64,000 nt of DNA, taken from Chrysoperla carnea. Taxonomy: Eukaryota; Arthropoda; Insecta; Neuroptera; Chrysopidae. The translations under genes and the position numbers were made by a program. The notes below the pieces were generated by a model. It had not been told where the DNA came from and did no database searches. It was given only the letters and a program-made list of their open reading frames with translations. Position 1 is the first letter of the stretch. Every line of letters begins with the position of its first letter. Shown here in pieces: positions 34,461-46,334 of this stretch. The stretch spans positions 59,775,501 to 59,839,500 of the forward strand of contig NC_058341.1 in the NCBI RefSeq assembly GCF_905475395.1, written 5' to 3'.

Positions 34461-35460
34461 GTATACAAAAAATATTTAAGTAGTATTTAATCGATAAGTA
34501 AGTGAAAAAACTGTGTAATAGATAAGGTCAATCGTGAATCCCAGTCTATTATGCGGTTTTTTCCCATAATTATTCATTAAATATTACTTAAATGATTATT
34601 TAATCCTTTATATTTGTAAATATTGACCCAGAACTAAAGTACGTTAAGCTGAGCGCAACACCTTCTGCGCCCTCTATTTCAAAAACGGTTCAACATACAA
34701 AAAAAAGTTTCAGGCGAAATTTGTAGATAATTTTATCCTCTACAACTTTTATAATAAATGCTAATACGATTGAACGCAAAAGAAACGAGATATTTACAAA
34801 AAACTGATTTTCGATACCTTTGACCTTGAATATGTAACGACGGGAACGCATTATCATTTGTGACTTTTGAGACAACATTTATACTATCAAAATAAAGGTT
34901 TGTACAAAAAATTAGCTTATTCCGTTAGATTCCGAGGTTGATTACTTATTTTGACTTTAAGATGATCGGGTTATACTTTTGCATGGAGACCACTATTTTT
35001 CCGAAATGAAATTCTCTGACGTTTCCAGGTTACTAATTCAAAAATTCCCTGACCATAGAAAATCACAAGCGCCATTTGTGTGATAACGAACATAAAAAAT
35101 CATAATACTAAATGTGAATCATATTTACGATCACAAGCGCAATTTTTTGAAATAATTCGAATAGAAAAAAAAAGTTGTAAAAATTATTTTAGAACTTTGC
35201 TACGAAAATAATAAATATTCCTGACTTCTCTTTTTGAACAGAATTTCCTGACTTTTCTAGTATAATTTGAATTCCCTGCCATTTCCAGGTTTTCCAAAAA
35301 TGGGGCCACCATGTTTTGATGACTGTCTATTTAAGACCGTATTCACAACTTAAGTTTCAGCATAAACTTAACAATTTCTTTAAAAAGTCAGCATTCTAGA
35401 CGTGTTGCCTTGGGGGCATTAGACTAAATGATAATCATTAAAATAAAAAACAAACACAAA
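34461..35460. other. Intergenic, no feature recognised
   Basis: AT-rich sequence with no supportable gene or repeat boundary. It contains a loosely repeated word (TTCCTGACTTTTC / TTCCAGGTT) near 35025-35290. Confidence 0.35.
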
Positions 35461-35462
35461 TA

Positions 35463-36409
35463 CAGTAGAGTCTCGATAATCCGAACACAAATCACTTAAA
35501 AATGATATATGTACTTACATATACACTAGTAAAGTATTTTTGACGAATGAACTTTGCGCCATCTAAACTATTCTTTCTAAAACGGTGGTTTAGCAGAAAT
35601 AGTAGGAGAGCTGGTAGACATTTTTGGGTAGGTGTTTGAGGCATTCGACAGATAACTCTCCCATAATATCCTAATACAAAAATGCAGACCCGGCTGGAGG
35701 GCAGTGTTATCTTTAGAACCCCTATATTATCAAACATATACAATTTTTTGTTACCAAAAATATCTTTGAGGCAACTTACAATTTTATTTAATTAAAGTAA
35801 ATTTAAATATTAAGAAAATTTAAACATTTTGGTGGGATTTTCTACCTGTCAGGTGTTCAAGAAAATTTCAAGAAAAGTAGTTTTGCAAGCATCTTGTAGG
35901 GTTAAAATCCCTCGCAAATGGCCTGGCTTGTTTATTTTCTTTATTATTCAATATTTAAAAAAAAATACAAGTTGCCTCAAAATCAGATACCTCTCTTATA
36001 ATATCCTATTATATGGGAGAGGTATCTGACGAACTTTCAGAATGCCTCAAACATCTACCCAAAAATATCTACCAGTGCTCGTGCTTAAACGTCATTGTTA
36101 TATGTTACAAGTGGAATTAAATAATAATTTAATATTCAATAAAATGATTAAAAAAAACGATCGAATCGAAAGTGTTCTGTTGTTAATTGTGAAAACACAC
36201 ACAATAATAATCCAGAATTGCAATTTTAACGTTTTCCTGGATATTCTTATGAATTAGACAGAAAAAATAAATAAATAAAACACGAGATGGCGTTCTACTT
36301 TACTAACGTATATATACACTCATTTTAATATACAATTCGAGTAATCAGAATAAATCCACTAATCCGAAGAACCCTAGTTCTTATTGAATCCCGATTATCT
36401 AGACTACTG
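35463..36409. mobile_element. pogo-like non-autonomous element, 947 bp, TA target site
   Basis: The left end CAGTAGAGTCTCGATAATCC and right end GATTATCTAGACTACTG are inverted repeats flanked by TA (35461-35462, 36410-36411). These are typical pogo/Tigger-type termini. Inside, the segment GGTAGGTGTTTGAGGCATTC (near 35627) recurs inverted near 36040-36060. Both copies lie next to ATATCCTA and a CTCTCCCAT / TGGGAGAGG block, so the interior is itself an inverted duplication. No transposase frame survives. Confidence 0.8.
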
Positions 36410-36780
36410 TAATTTTTTAAAAATATTTCTGTAAATAAAATTTATTTAATAAGAATTAAGGCACACTTTTAAAATGTCATAAATTATGGATTATAACTAA
36501 ACAGATGGAACACTTATTGTACATTGCATCACAGATTGTGTAACAAATATAAAAATGAAAATAATAAAACTCTTGTTCAAAGAATTGATTTTGTTGAATC
36601 ATTTTTAATTAAATTATTGTCATGTAAAATTAAAACACTAACAATTAATAGGAACGCTGTCCATTTTTTCATTCATTTGACACCATCGGAATTGATCTTC
36701 AAAATTTTATATAGAAACTACCTTTTTTTACTGTTTAAATTCATACCCCAAAAGCCAAAGCAAATAAAGTAGTTTCATAA

Positions 36781-37636
36781 TGCAATTTACTGCAGAAATT
36801 TTTTTCATATTGGAACATATTTAGGGGTATCCTCCGAGTGTAAAATCAACTTGGCGGGACGCAGGGACGTGAGCTTCAACCGCCATCTTGGAAAACACGT
36901 TTTAACAAATATCTCGTGAACCGGGCATCGTACAACAAAAATGGATTGGATCATTTTCATACAGAATAACATTATCTATAAATTTTATTCGAAATTTTTT
37001 TCTGTATAATGCATAGGTTCTTATTTATACCGCTCCAAGCTTTTCTTAATATGGTTAATGCTAAATATATAGTTAACGGTTCACGGTATATTAAAAATGG
37101 TAATAAGCAAATTTGTAGAACATATAATTCCCAATAAATTTCATCCACAACTTTTTGCCATAATATTCGTAGTTTAAGGCCAATAACCTGACATTTTTGC
37201 AGTAAATTGTAGAAAAAAAATGATTAATGGCCTATAGTTCTGAAACTACGAATGTTACGACAAAAAGTTTCAAACGAAATTTACTATACCATTTTTCATG
37301 TACGTTGAACCGTTAACGATATATTTAGTAATATCCATATTAAGAAAAGTTTGGAGCGGTATAAATAAAACACCTTGAATTATACAGAAAAAATTTCGAA
37401 TAAACGTTATACAGAAAAAATTTCGAATAAACGTTATAGAAAATGTTATTCTGTATGAAAATGATCCCAATCATTTTTGTTGTACGATACCCGGTTCACG
37501 AGATATTTGATAAAACGTATTTTCCAATATGGCGGCTGAAGCTCATGCCCCTACGTCCCGCCAATTTGGATTTACACTCGGAGGAAACCCCTAAATATGT
37601 TCCAATATGAAAAAAAATTTCTGCAGTAAATTGCAG
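36781..37636. mobile_element. Giant foldback element, arms about 425 bp
   Basis: The left end is TGCAATTTACTGCAG and the right end CTGCAGTAAATTGCA. The arms pair almost throughout: CCTCCGAGTGTAAA / TTTACACTCGGAGG, GCCATCTTGGAAAACACGTT / complement with few changes, TCGTGAACCGGGCATCGTAC / GTACGATACCCGGTTCACGA. The centre is near 37208. A related, rearranged copy is at 47452-48312. It lies just downstream of the canopy gene's stop. Confidence 0.85.
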
Positions 37637-37821
37637 AAAAAAAATTCTCGGTTATTGGCCTATCATGTAAAAGACAAAAATTTATTTAGCTCGGAATATT
37701 TTTTTTATAAACCGAATAGTTACGAATTCGACTCCATCGAATGAACTTATAATAGAACAAAAACAGAAACTGTAGAACAAGAGTACTAGAATAAATTAAG
37801 TACATTAAAATTACATTATAT

Positions 37822-40800
37822 TTAAAGCTCATCATTTCCAGGAAAATAATAATTTTGGTCGTCTTCGCCCTCATCACTGGAGGGACAAATTTGTGATGTT
37901 TTTACACAGACATCTGTTTTCATATCTGATTTATCTTTGATTAAATTTTCTAGTATGATCTCGTCCCATTCTTCGGTAATATTTTCACACTAAAAGATAA
38001 AAAAACATTTTCTATAAATTACAACCTTGAAAAAAAATTATATGAGGAAGTGATAATAAATATTAAAGATTGTTAAGGTGTTAAATGTGTTAAAGCTATG
38101 GTAAAATTTTTTTCGACAGAGAGTTCAGTGAGTTTTACATGTTTTGAATGGGGAAATCGCGAACTTTGCAGCTGCTTATCTCGCGATATAAACGAACATC
38201 TAACATTATTCTAAGTCGGTGAAAAAAAAACCAAATCGGTCGACAAAAGCATTCATGCTGGAAATACCTTAAGAGAATTGGGGGTAATTTTACAAACTAG
38301 TTAATTGCGAGTTGGATTCATGTAGAGAGATTTTTGCCATAAATCATCACATTACCTTTTTTGAATAACTAGTAAACCGGAGCATAGGAAAAGTGAGATA
38401 ACAGCATCGATTTTAATAAAATTTTTTGTAACGTTTTTATAGGACCACAAGGAACATTCAGTCAACTTAACCTAGTCAGAAGGGGGCATAGGGCCTCAGC
38501 GGAGAGCATATAAAGCCCTATTTTTTTTGAAATGCTTATTTTGGCTTATAATTTTCATCTAGTAGGTCGCTGATACGAATCTCATGTCAGATTACACGAA
38601 TTCTGTCACGCATTCCAAAAATCATGCATTTTTGACCCGAAATTCCACTTTTGGTACAAAAACGTAAAAGTATTTATCGTCGAAACTGTTATCTAGGAAA
38701 TATTTTTGGCCGCTGATTAGGAATCTGATGTCAGATTAACGGATTCTGTCACGTATTTCGAAAATCGTGCCATTTTTTGCCAAAAATTTTACTTTTTTCG
38801 TACAAAACCAGGAACTAAATATTTGTCGTCCAAACTTTGCTCTAGGAGGTATTTTTGGCCACTGTTTACGAATCTGATATCCGATTACACGGATTCTATG
38901 ATGTCTTACAAAAATCGTATCATTTTTTATAAGCACTCAGTTCGCCGTTTTTGTGGCAAAATAATTAAATTCTTGGACAAAAATGGCACGATTTTTGAAA
39001 GATGGACAGAATCCGTATAATCGTATAATTTTTATGCTATAAAAATTAAATTCTTGAAAAAAATGCCTCGGTTTTTGGGTTACGTCACAGCATCCGTTTA
39101 TCTGATATTATATTCGTAATCAGCGACAAAAAAATACCTCCTTGATAACAGTTTGAACGATAAATACTCAGTTTTCCGTTTTCGTTTCAAAAAAATGGAA
39201 TTTCGGATCAAAAATGACACCATTTTTAGAATACTTGACAGAATTAGTGTAATTTGACATCGGGTTCATATTCAGCGACCAAAAATACTTAATTTGAATA
39301 AAATTTGGGCTGCATATGGTCCCCGATGGGGCCCTATGCCTTCTTCTGACTAGGTTAAGTAAGATAAATGTACCTTGGGGTAAAACTGACTTTTGAAACT
39401 TTTTTGTAAAATTGACTTAAATTTATGGTAAGTAAAACCACGCATAGTAATGCATGATAAAGGAAATTTGTAAAATATTTTTTTCGTTGTAATACGAATA
39501 TATAGGTTGTTCCTAAATAATTATAAATAATTTAAGAGCAGGCAAAATATTCTTGGACCAATTTTATGAAGAAAGTTCATATAATAGAGGAAATAAAACC
39601 GAAAAAAAAACAGTCTCATCGACTCCTCAACGGTAGATTTTTGCGGATCATACTCATAAGAACTTATGTTTTTTCGATTTGTGCCCATAGGGTGTGACAG
39701 AAGTACCCTACTTTCGGATACCACATTCTCATTATTATACCATGTATATGAAATATACATAGTATATTAAGTTTAATCCCAAGTTTGTAACGCTTAAAAA
39801 TATTGATGCTACGAAAAAAATTTTGCTTTAGGTGTTCGTAGAATTACCTAATTAGTCCATTTCCGTATGTCTGTATGTCTGTCTGTCTGTCGTCTGTCAT
39901 CATGATTACTCAAAAACAAAAAGAGATATCAAGCTGAAATTTTTATAGTGTGCTTAAGACGTAAAAAGTGAGGTCGAGTTCGTAAATGAGAACGTAGGCC
40001 AATTGGGTCTTTTGACCGTAGGACCCATCTTGTAGACCGTTAGAGATAGAATAAATGTTTAAATGTAAAAAATATTCCTTATAAAAAAATAAACAACTTT
40101 TGCTTGAAAGATTTTCTTGTAAACATCACTGTTTACCCACGAGGACGCTAATTATGTGTAAATTTCTTAGTATGTATTAATATAGGAATATCAGTTATAT
40201 GTGTGTGGCTAAATAAGAGTGGAAATCTTTCTTTATTTACGTGACGTCAAAAAACAAACGATTGCGTCTTCAAAACTGTCTTTACATGGTATTTCAACAA
40301 TTAACTCAGTCAATTGTTTGTTTTTATTTGTTTTACCTCTAAAATAACTATTGTTTGGTGAAAAATTAACAGTTTTTCTTTAATTAACAAGAATATAGTC
40401 AACAAATGTTTTAATTTTGATTTTTTTCCTGTCATTCTAGGAGCATTTTTAAGAAAAGTTCCTAAACTGAACTCGAAACGAAACGAAATCTTAAGAACTT
40501 CCGCCGGTTTGGTGTCATTAATTATAAATATTAAAAATATGACAATAACTTACGTAAAAACGTAAACTTTTATTTAAATCAGCATCTTGTATAATTGAAA
40601 TTTGACTCATTTCTGGATTATATCCACCATTTGGTAATACCATTGGTATGATTGTTAACTTATTGTCTTTGGTTCCTCTAACATAATTATCAAATTCTGC
40701 ACAAATTTTATCCATTAATTCAGTTAAATGTACTTCTGATTTATGTAATGGAACTGTTTTTTGATTATTATTTTTGGCATCCAGGTTATATCTACCAACT

Positions 40801-41059
40801 GGTACTTTAATATCTTGGTTTAATTTACCTTTTGCAAGTAATAATTCATCTACTACTGCTTCACATACTAAAAAAAAAATAAAAACAAATTTAAAACTAT
40901 CCACTAAAATCAAGAAAAATGTATATTTTATTTCTTACCTAAACATTTTAATTCAGCTACATCGTATTTAACATCTTGTACAATTTTTTGAGATCGACTT
41001 ATATTTGGTATAGTTGTAAAAAATATCAATAATATTAAATTTTGTAATATTCGATTCAT
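37822..41059 (-). CDS. CNPY2: Canopy-family saposin-like ER protein (CNPY2 / seele type), 3 exons, 200 aa
   Basis: Canopy proteins are ER-resident saposin-B-like cofactors in receptor and secreted-protein maturation; Drosophila seele is needed for dorsoventral signalling. Exons: 40939-41059, 40554-40867, 37822-37989, with GT-AG introns. Residues 1-23 form a signal peptide (MNRILQNLILLIFFTTIP...); an in-frame ATG 78 bases further upstream would spoil it, so the start at 41059 is preferred. The family signature is clear: KCLVCEAVVDEL (CxxC), SEVHLTELMDKIC, YCENITEEWDEIILE, then VC..TSQIC, giving six cysteines in the saposin-like order. The C-terminus is GNDEL, a KDEL-like ER-retrieval signal. 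Intron 2 (2.56 kb) holds a foldback element at 38466-39359 and a family B copy. The CNPY2 rather than CNPY1 assignment is by overall likeness. Confidence 0.9.
38466..39359. mobile_element. Foldback element built of alternating sub-repeats, 894 bp
   Basis: The termini CTTAACCTAGTCAGAA...GGCATAGGGCC and GGCCCTATGCC...TTCTGACTAGGTTAAG are inverted. Inside, a unit of about 148 bp (CGCTGATTA.GAATCTGATGTC... to ...GGAGGTATTTTTGGC) occurs twice head-to-tail (38566, 38712) and begins a third time. It then appears in the opposite orientation up to the right terminus. A fragment of the same family is at 15090-15430. Confidence 0.75.
39735..40335 (+). repeat. Family B dispersed repeat, full length
   Basis: It runs from TATACCATGTATATGAAATA to TTTCAACAATTAACTCAGTC and AATTGTTTG, about 600 bp, and is the best plus-strand reference copy. 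It contains a short GTCT microsatellite (TGTCTGTCTGTC) in the middle. Confidence 0.8.
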
Positions 41060-41139
41060 TTTAAAAATTTGTATAAGTAAAAAAAAAATCATAAATGAAT
41101 TTGAAATCGAAACGACACGTTTAATATACTTTTTCATAC

Positions 41140-42084
41140 TCTCTAATCAACACGTTTTTAATGTTTGATTGGTGTAAATTAAAACTTGTTTAACGAATCA
41201 AATTTCAAATATTTAATTTGCATTTTAATTGTTTCAAATTTCCTACTGTGAATTATAAATAAATTATTAATTATAATATAATAAACAATATAAATTATAA
41301 ACATAGAAAATGACAATAAAAATCTGTTGTAATAATATGTAATAGTAAAGGCATACAGGTTATGTTTTTGTTTTTTATATCCTGCATTTAATAGCGCCTA
41401 TAATCCGAAGACGTATTGTCTTTGGGTGACAGCTCGTTCTCAAGGAGGGTACAGAGGATTCTAGATGTTTATTATGATTATCCTGCATTTATGAAATAAG
41501 TCAGAGATATTTTAAATTTAGTCCAAGGTTTGTAATGTTTGTAAGGAAATATTTATGGTACAAAAAAAATTCGGTACCTATAATTATAGGTACCGAATTT
41601 TTTTGATTATAATCAAAAAATAAATCCATTTCCGTTTTTCCGCCCATCTATCCGATAACGCATAAAGTTTTATCCGATAACGTTCCTAGTTATGGATTCT
41701 ACTGACCCAACTTTTAAATCGTAGGAGATAGAAGAAAAATTTAAATAACAAAGCAAAGTTTTCTGCTTTTCTTCACCTCTCATTAGGAGGTGGTGGCTAT
41801 AAATATAGTGTGCTTTTTAAATCGACATATGCGTGAAACTCGAAAAATAAGTTTAATCGAGGAAAATGCTTCAAACGAAAAATGCTATTTTCAAAGGCAC
41901 ACATTTTATATAGGGATATTGAATTTAATAAGTTTTCCGGTTCAATTAAAATCTCCCTATAATTCATAATTGGCAAACATTAGACAAAAACTTTAAATTA
42001 AAAAGTTGTTCTTTATAAAAAGACAAAAATTTTTTGCTTGAAACATTTGCTTGTAAACCGAATAGTTTTAGACAGTAATTGATA
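41140..42084. other. Intergenic, diverged repeat debris
   Basis: The 41500-41760 stretch retains faint family B words (TTTAGTCCAAGGTTTGTAA, GGTACCGAATTTTTTT palindrome, TCCATTTCCGTTTTTCCGCC). Otherwise nothing is recognisable upstream of the canopy gene. Confidence 0.35.
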
Positions 42085-42605
42085 ACAAAAATACCCTATA
42101 AGAAACTTAATATCAAGGAAACTACCCTATAGGAAACTTATCAAGGAAACTACCCTATAAGAAACTGCATATACAATCTGTATAACAATTTCCAGCTTTA
42201 AAAAATTCATTTAAATAACACGACGTTCATAACAGAATCTTATTCATTTATCTTAATCTTAATCTTAAGTACATAATAATCTTAAGTACAGAATCTTAAG
42301 TACATAAAGGCTGACTGACCAGCCCTTGTTCTAACATTTAACTAACTGACAGTCATAACTCTTATTTATATGCAATATACAATCTGTTTATCAATTTTCA
42401 GCTTTAATAAATTCATTTAAATACCACAGCAATCAAAATTTGAATCTTTTTTATTTATTGTACATACATAAGGGCTGATTCACCAGCCCTGTTCTAACAC
42501 CTAGCTGATTGACAGTCATAACTGTTATTTATATAGAATATACAATCTGTATAACAATTTTCAGCTTTAGTAAATTCATTTGAATATCATACGGAAATCA
42601 TAACT
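42085..42605. repeat. Two adjacent tandem-repeat tracts
   Basis: At 42090-42165 a word of about 30 bp (ACCCTATAAGAAACTTA.TCAAGGAAACT) occurs three times. From 42165 to 42605 a unit of 160-205 bp occurs about two and a half times. It begins ATATACAATCTGTATAACAA and includes CAGCTTTAATAAATTCATTT, GGCTGA.TCACCAGCCC and GACAGTCATAACT. Confidence 0.75.
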
Positions 42606-42865
42606 GTTTCGATAGCATATATTTGACTCTTGTCTATCGTTCGCTTGACTGATCGCAGTATGAGTGTGTACACAACTACTATAACCAATCCTCAAATGAT
42701 CAGCTTTAGTAAATTCAACGAATTTTTATTTGGCCTGGCTCTCCCATTATAAGTAGACTAATATAAACAATAATAATGTAATATGAAAAGGCATCAACAG
42801 ATAATTGTTAATATTGTATGTTTTGCCTGAAGTAGCAATAAAAATTGTAAAACGTTGCGTTAGAC

Positions 42866-43683
42866 CAGGGCTTCTTAAACTATGGGTCGCGACCCCATTT
42901 GGGGTCGCGTAGCAAAATTCTGGGGTCGCGAGAGGTAAAAATACAATTTGACAGAAAATGTTTTTTAACTTGTAGAATTATTGTTATAAAGATAAAATAA
43001 CAATTATCGTAGATAAATATATCATAAAATCTTCTAGTTCGGAAAGATTGTTAGTACCTGCATTTCTATTAAGAGTATTATAATAACTTGAATAACATTT
43101 ACTATGAATTATGAAATGTTATTGGAATTAATAAAAAATATAAATTTATTTTTGTCAATCTCTAAAAGCCGAAATAATCCTGAGAAATAATTATCAACAA
43201 AATTTCTAGGTATTAATGCTGAAGAAACCGCTTTAACACATATTAAATTCCAATATCGTTCAGCGATAAAAAATGTTGAAGAGGCCTTACGTTCAGCAGT
43301 TTCAAACATTCCACCAAGATTTGTTTTGTTACATCACATCCACATCCATCTCATTAAATTTTTAACTTATACTTTAATTTAATACTTACCACGCAACTAC
43401 TTGAATATATTCGAGAGAATTAAGACGGTCAGAATCCACTTTTATTTTTGAAACTATAATAAATACAATTTTATAATTTTTTGTGCAATTTTTAATTTTA
43501 GATTTTTGTATGTTTCAAAACGAATTCTAAACTTATATATTTTCATATGTATATGTATATTGTTACCTAATAAATAAATCATCAAAAAATATTAATTTAT
43601 TTTTCTTTTATATTTGTATGGGGTCGTCAAGAAACTCTCAATCATAAATGGGGTCGTGAATTACAAAAGTTTAAGAAGCCCTG
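42866..43683 (+). mobile_element. hAT deletion derivative with 8-bp TSD, 818 bp
   Basis: The ends CAGGGCTTCTTAAACT and AGTTTAAGAAGCCCTG are inverted and bounded by exact 8-bp duplications CGTTAGAC (42858-42865, 43684-43691). Next to the left end is the GGGTCGCGACCCC palindrome known from many animal hAT elements. A piece of transposase remains inside at about 43198-43322. Confidence 0.9.
43198..43322 (+). pseudogene. hAT transposase C-terminal remnant
   Basis: The plus strand reads KFLGINAEE, then FQYRSAIKNVEEALRSAVSN and IPPRF. This follows the C-terminal pattern of ZBED5/SPIN-like hAT transposases (K.KYR..L..E..LR.ALS.I.PRF). Its position near the 3' end inside a hAT element with intact TSDs supports the reading. 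There is no complete catalytic domain, so it is not functional. Confidence 0.6.
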
Positions 43684-44089
43684 CGTTAGACAAAAAGTAT
43701 TAACTTATTTGCCCGCTCCAACAATTATCCTCTTAATAGTTATCATTATATACTTATGAATAATTTGTTCTTCCTTCTGAGCAAGGAACTAAAATGTTTT
43801 GCGATATTAATGATACCTACGCTCTTTATTTAAAATTGATTTTCTCGCTAGGCTAAAGAATATACTTTAAAGTATTGTTACGAATAAACAATGAGGATAA
43901 TCGATAAAATTCTTTCGGGTCAGAAAAAATTTTTTTTTATTTCAAATATTTGTTTAATGATAAACATTATAAAATTACGTTTAAACAAAACGAAGTAAAA
44001 TTATATTTTTTTTTTTCCTAATAGAAAGTTATTGTTTTTGCTTCGAGAAACGAAATATAAAGTTTTGTCATCATAGTCATAATCAAGCT

Positions 44090-44730
44090 TGAAACAAGTC
44101 AAATTTACAAAATTTAAAAAACCCCCGACAAATGCGATTTAATTTTTGTAAATCGATTTTTGGAAGCTTAGCTATAAAATGTTCTTAAAAAGACGCACAG
44201 ATAAACACTTTAAACTTATAACACTCCTTCTTAAATCAATATCAAAGTGATGGTCAAGGACATCAAATGAGATAAAAAGAATACTTAGGGAGCTATCATT
44301 TTTTGGGACCAATTTTTGGAAATATTTTAATTAAAATTGAGTTTGAGTTGACTTTGTTCTTTTGAATTATTGTTTTGAATTACCTAATTATTTTAACATT
44401 TCACTTTTCGAAGTGAATTGAGCCAGGATTATTTGACCATGATCTGACCATTCATATCCATAGTAATTATTTATATGTTAAAATTATGTCATGCCTTTCC
44501 TATACTGAATTGATTTTGAAGATCATCGATCAATTTTTTAGTTTTTTGTTTGTAACTTAAAGTTCGTACTTGAAACATAGCTAAGAACACTCTCCGTTAA
44601 ATTACCTTTAATATGAGACCAAAAAAATTAAAATTGGTTCTTCCGTTTAGACGCTTCGATATCACAGACACACACACATAGCGGTCATACTTATAACACT
44701 CCTTTTTTTAGTTCGGAGGTTAAAAAAGCA
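44090..44730 (+). repeat. Family C dispersed repeat
   Basis: It runs from AAATTTAAAAAACCCCCGAC through ACTTGAAACATAGCTAAGAA, CTCTCCGTTAAATTACCTTT and AAAATTGGTTCTTCCGTTTA to CACACACATAGCGGTC, TTATAACACTCC and AGTTCGGAGGTTAAAAA. Similar dispersed repeats with a CGGTTCATCCGTTTAGG word are widespread in insects. Other copies here: 49327, 59580, 63712. Confidence 0.7.
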
Positions 44731-45599
44731 ATAATCTATGGAATATCTAGAGTCTAGACAGGGATGGCGAACCAATGACATGTGACACAATATTTTGGGC
44801 AGGCCACCGATCACAAAATTCACTATGGAATTCTATATTATTAGATTCTACGAAAAATGGTTTCCTAAGTTTATTTAAAACAGACGGGGACTTCGTCGCT
44901 TAGCTTTAACCGTTTGACAGATGACTCCAGTTTAACATGCAGTCTGCTAAAAGTAACATCTTACAATCCTAATATAAGTTTTATTCTAACGCAACACAGT
45001 ATTGATGTAAATTACTATGGCTTCTTAACATCAATTTGCTTATGTATTCAATGGTTGCTAAAACCCAATATAAGTCTGTAATCATAGTTTTATTTTAAGG
45101 AAGTATAGTATTGATAAAGTTTATAGTGTGGAGATAACGAGCACAATCTCTGTGTTAAAAAAGTGACCTTAAAATTTTATTAAATTAAGATGGCATTGGT
45201 GTTCCAGAGGATCATGCATATAAATTATAGACACAGGAAAAGTAGGGACGGAGTATAAAGTTGTATAATACATTTGTATACTTAGTCGGATAAAGGAATA
45301 AATAAAATAGCCGTTCTTAGGAGGAGTCCTCAATAACAGCTCCGATTTTGATGATTGTTTTCTTTAAATGATTCTTTTTGAATATTGTTTAAAATCAAAA
45401 ACCTTTCGGAGAAGGGAAATTATCTGAAGGGGAAAAATGCAATGTCTCGACTGGTATATCAACGGCCACCCTAAGGCGCTAATCGTAGAAGTTTGAAATT
45501 TCCAGAGGATATTAATTTTATACTGTAGGTGTCATTTTGTATATGCAAATATATACAAATCTTCATTTTAGAATTCTCTATTTAACCGATTTTCCTTCA
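44731..45599. other. Intergenic, no feature recognised
   Basis: No gene, RNA or clear repeat boundary can be supported in this AT-rich stretch. Confidence 0.35.
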
Positions 45600-45951
45600 C
45601 CTATAGAATGCTTAGAATGCTACATTATCACAAAATAACATGGGTTTAATTTTATTTTCAAAAAATTTAGGGTTCCGTACCAAAAGTTAAAATCAATTTT
45701 TATTGTTTTTAAGTTAAAATACCTTTTTTGTGGAAAAAATCACACAAGAGTGATTTTTTTATATAAGTTGTACAAATATTGTTTTAACAATACAAATAAC
45801 TAGCAGTTATTCACGTTATAGCCTTCAATTCTCTTACCTTCACATTTTTTCACTAATTAATGGATTTTAACTTTTAGTGCAAATCCCTAATTATTTTGAA
45901 AATAAAATACGGCCATGCTACTTGCTAAAAATGTAGCATTCTATAGATGAT
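45600..45951. repeat. Foldback repeat, about 350 bp
   Basis: CTATAGAATGCTTAGAATGC-like outer words pair with TGTAGCATTCTATAG near 45932-45947. ATTTTATTTTCAAAAAATTT then AGGGTTCCGTACCAAAAGTT pair with the complement near 45855-45908. A third half-arm follows at about 46005-46040, in the same orientation as the right arm. Confidence 0.65.
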
Positions 45952-46334
45952 AGTATGTTTAAAATCGATTACGTAGTGAACTCAAAAATGTAGGTTTCAC
46001 TATTGAATGGATTTTTACTTTTGGTGCGGAATCCTAATTAAGTGACAAGTAGGGTCGCGTGCTGTTGTTGCGAAATGGAATAGTATTCCTCAAGGATCAA
46101 TTCGTAGCCCGATTTATTATATCGATGAAAGACTGTAGAAAATCAGGAATTAGAGCAAGATGTAGTAATATTAGTTTTTAAGCGGCATTTAGGTCTTTTT
46201 TGTTTTGCATTTTCTGCGAAATTTAGAGTCAAACTTTTTTTTATTCTGTTAATCGATAAAATTGACTTTTATTAATCTTAATTATAATAACATATACCAG
46301 TCTAATAAAATTAAATAGCATATCATGGTAATAG

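Noticed and set aside
34299-34490. A 63-codon forward frame
   Set aside because: It is part of a family B repeat and is not maintained in other copies.
40928-41137. An upstream start for the canopy gene at 41137
   Set aside because: The longer form would place 26 residues with basic and hydrophobic content before the obvious signal peptide; the ATG at 41059 gives a standard secretory start.
43109-43309. A 66-codon minus-strand frame inside the hAT element
   Set aside because: The plus strand of the same stretch gives the transposase-like reading; the minus-strand frame is its shadow.
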